DNA from: Chloroflexota bacterium
GTDB lineage: Bacteria; Chloroflexota; Anaerolineae; Anaerolineales; Anaerolineaceae
Assembly: GCA_019136175.1 (NCBI GenBank)
Contig: JAGVUS010000025.1
Coordinates: 1 to 7,090 of the forward strand
Direction: 5' to 3'
DNA length: 7,090 bases
Position 1 is the stretch's first letter, and each line of letters begins with the position of its first letter. Below the pieces are notes generated by a model that saw nothing but the letters and a program-made list of their open reading frames with translations, ran no database searches and was not told the origin of the DNA. The position numbers and the translations under genes are program-made. Of this stretch, positions 6,171 to 7,090 are shown in pieces.

Positions 6171-6202
6171 TTTGCCAGATTAATGTAAACGGAGATTGAT
6201 TT

Positions 6203-6622
6203 ATGAAAAGACAGATCACTTTATTTGTTGTTCTTGTATCCTTCGCATTGATATTATCTGCCTGTGGGAACGCTGGAGAATCTTCCGGACTGGAACCTGT
6301 ACCCTCCGATTATGCCGGGATAACCAATCCTTTTGTTGGGGATGCTGAAACGATTGCTGCCGGGCAGGTGATTTATGCATCCCGTTGCGCATCCTGCCAT
6401 GGAGAAACCGGCATGGGGGATGGTCCGGCATCTGCCTCATTGGATCCAAAGCCATCCAGGCTGGGGGATGCGGTTAAGGAAGCCGGGGCGGATTATCTTT
6501 ACTGGCGGATTGCAGAAGGGGGGATCCAGTCGCCCTTTAACTCATCCATGCCGGCTCACAAATCTGTTTTATCCCAGGATGAAATCTGGCAGGTTGTTAC
6601 TTTTCTTCAATCAATGGAATAA
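6203..6622 (+). CDS. Lipoprotein class I cytochrome c (mono-haem)
   Basis: A 139-residue exported electron carrier. Residues 1-21 form a lipoprotein signal: charged MKR, a hydrophobic stretch, then the lipobox LSAC with Cys21 as the lipidated residue. The mature protein would thus be tethered on the outer face of the cytoplasmic membrane. The single haem site is CASCH (62-66), with His66 as one axial ligand and Met116 (SSMPAHKSVLS) the likely second. The ending DEIWQVVTFLQSM is the standard C-terminal helix of cbb3/class I cytochromes. GETGMGDGP after the haem site is typical of small cytochromes that act with terminal oxidases or reductases. GGAG (6191-6194) lies 8 bases before the ATG. The gene is divergent from the rrf2-family regulator and convergent with the gene downstream. 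Its redox partner is unknown. Confidence 0.95.
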   Translation: MKRQITLFVVLVSFALILSACGNAGESSGLEPVPSDYAGITNPFVGDAETIAAGQVIYASRCASCHGETGMGDGPASASLDPKPSRLGDAVKEAGADYLYWRIAEGGIQSPFNSSMPAHKSVLSQDEIWQVVTFLQSME

Positions 6623-6623
6623 A

Positions 6624-6645
6624 CCTGGAATTTAATAATTCAAGG
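6624..6645 (-). terminator. Imperfect inverted repeat between convergent genes, terminator-like
   Basis: Arms CCTGGAATT (6624-6632) and AATTCAAGG (6637-6645) pair over eight of nine positions around a TAAT loop. On the minus strand the hairpin is followed by TTTATT, so it would best serve the minus-strand gene whose stop codon (6640-6642) lies inside it. The stem is AT-rich and the U tract short, so any termination would be weak. Confidence 0.35.
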
Positions 6646-7090
6646 GACGATTATCGATTGGGATGCAATTACTACTGGCGCATTGGGCGTACCGTTATAG
6701 ATAGTAAAGAAACGGTTGGTTTCCGTTGCTTCCCCCTTGCGTAAATTTTCCGCCCAGCGGTAACCGATCGTCTGATAAAGTAACTCAACAGTGATATGGA
6801 TTGGACCATCCTGGTTTACAAGCTGCACCTGGTATTGAATCTCGTCACTGCCGCCAATAAAATTCGGGTCGGAGTAAGCATCGCCAATTACGGCAATATC
6901 CCCACCAGCAGTGGCTTTATCAAACCCGATGGGGAGAATCCGATTGTCTTTTAGATAAGATTGAGATCGGAGAAGCGTGGTTGTGACCACACCATCTGGA
7001 TCTCCAATGATTGACTCATATATTTGTACTTCCTCTTCCCGGGTTATTAAATCATAATGACCTTCAAATTGGGTGGGATCCTGGTCGTTT
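6640..7090 (-). CDS. C-terminal domain of a probable secreted multihaem cytochrome-like protein (partial)
   Basis: The frame is open from the right edge (7089) to the TGA at 6640-6642, giving 149 residues of C-terminus; the true start is outside the window. Recognisable blocks are EEEVQVYESIIGDPDGVVTT, LLRSQSYLKDNRILPIGFDK, then DIAVIGDAYSDPNFIGGSDE, and a later VELLYQTIGYRWAENL. From memory, this pattern (VQVYE, then SYLKDNRxLPxGFDK, then GGxDxxxY, then LxYQxIxYRWAxNL) ends secreted proteins often annotated as multihaem cytochrome or cytochrome c family. The visible part itself has no CxxCH motif and no cysteine. The fragment is rich in beta-type residues and looks like an immunoglobulin-like tail domain. 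Its placement beside a lipoprotein cytochrome fits an electron-transfer locus. The family call is tentative because the N-terminal part, where haem sites would lie, is missing. Confidence 0.55.
   Translation of the reverse strand, partial: NDQDPTQFEGHYDLITREEEVQIYESIIGDPDGVVTTTLLRSQSYLKDNRILPIGFDKATAGGDIAVIGDAYSDPNFIGGSDEIQYQVQLVNQDGPIHITVELLYQTIGYRWAENLRKGEATETNRFFTIYNGTPNAPVVIASQSIIVP

Noticed and set aside
6988..6990. GTG start for the minus-strand gene at the right edge
   Set aside because: The frame continues open to the window end with family-like sequence upstream (VQVYESIIGDPDG), so this GTG is an internal valine codon.

Overview
The window reads like ordinary chromosomal DNA of a free-living bacterium of moderate GC content (about 50% by eye). 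Genes are tightly packed and several have Shine-Dalgarno sites of the AGGAGG type. The gene set (a stand-alone proline dehydrogenase, paired MoeA proteins of which one carries a PBP-like C-terminal domain, a divergent UbiA-type membrane protein, and a lipoprotein cytochrome c) suggests Chloroflexota, perhaps Anaerolineae. That assignment is an inference from protein style only; no rRNA or marker gene is present.

Positions 1-5540 hold six genes on the plus strand, separated by only 3 to 17 bases, so they probably form one operon whose promoter lies upstream of the window. In order they are: the 3' end of a proline dehydrogenase gene; a short-chain reductase whose catalytic residues look like pteridine reductase PTR1/FolM; a multi-pass membrane protein of the UbiA prenyltransferase superfamily that has lost the usual Asp-rich motifs; MoeA (413 aa); a second MoeA fused to a PBP-like domain (647 aa); and a Bcp-type peroxiredoxin. 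The core theme is molybdopterin metal insertion, possibly with pterin reduction, and redox protection at the end.

Positions 5558-6016 (minus strand) encode an Rrf2-family regulator with a four-cysteine cluster, convergent with bcp. A 186-base divergent intergenic region (6017-6202) follows. It holds -10-like boxes, two perfect palindromes and a spaced direct repeat, and is the only regulatory-looking region in the window. From 6203 to 6622 is a small lipoprotein class I cytochrome c. It converges on the C-terminal part of a minus-strand gene (6640 to the window end) that resembles the tail domain of secreted multihaem cytochrome-type proteins. An imperfect inverted repeat sits between these two genes.

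I see no mobile elements, CRISPR arrays, tRNA or rRNA genes, or clear pseudogenes. The points most worth a second look are the two non-identical MoeA active sites placed side by side, the PTR1-like reductase and motif-poor UbiA protein in the same operon, and the cysteine-rich Rrf2 protein next to redox genes with palindromes in its divergent promoter region.
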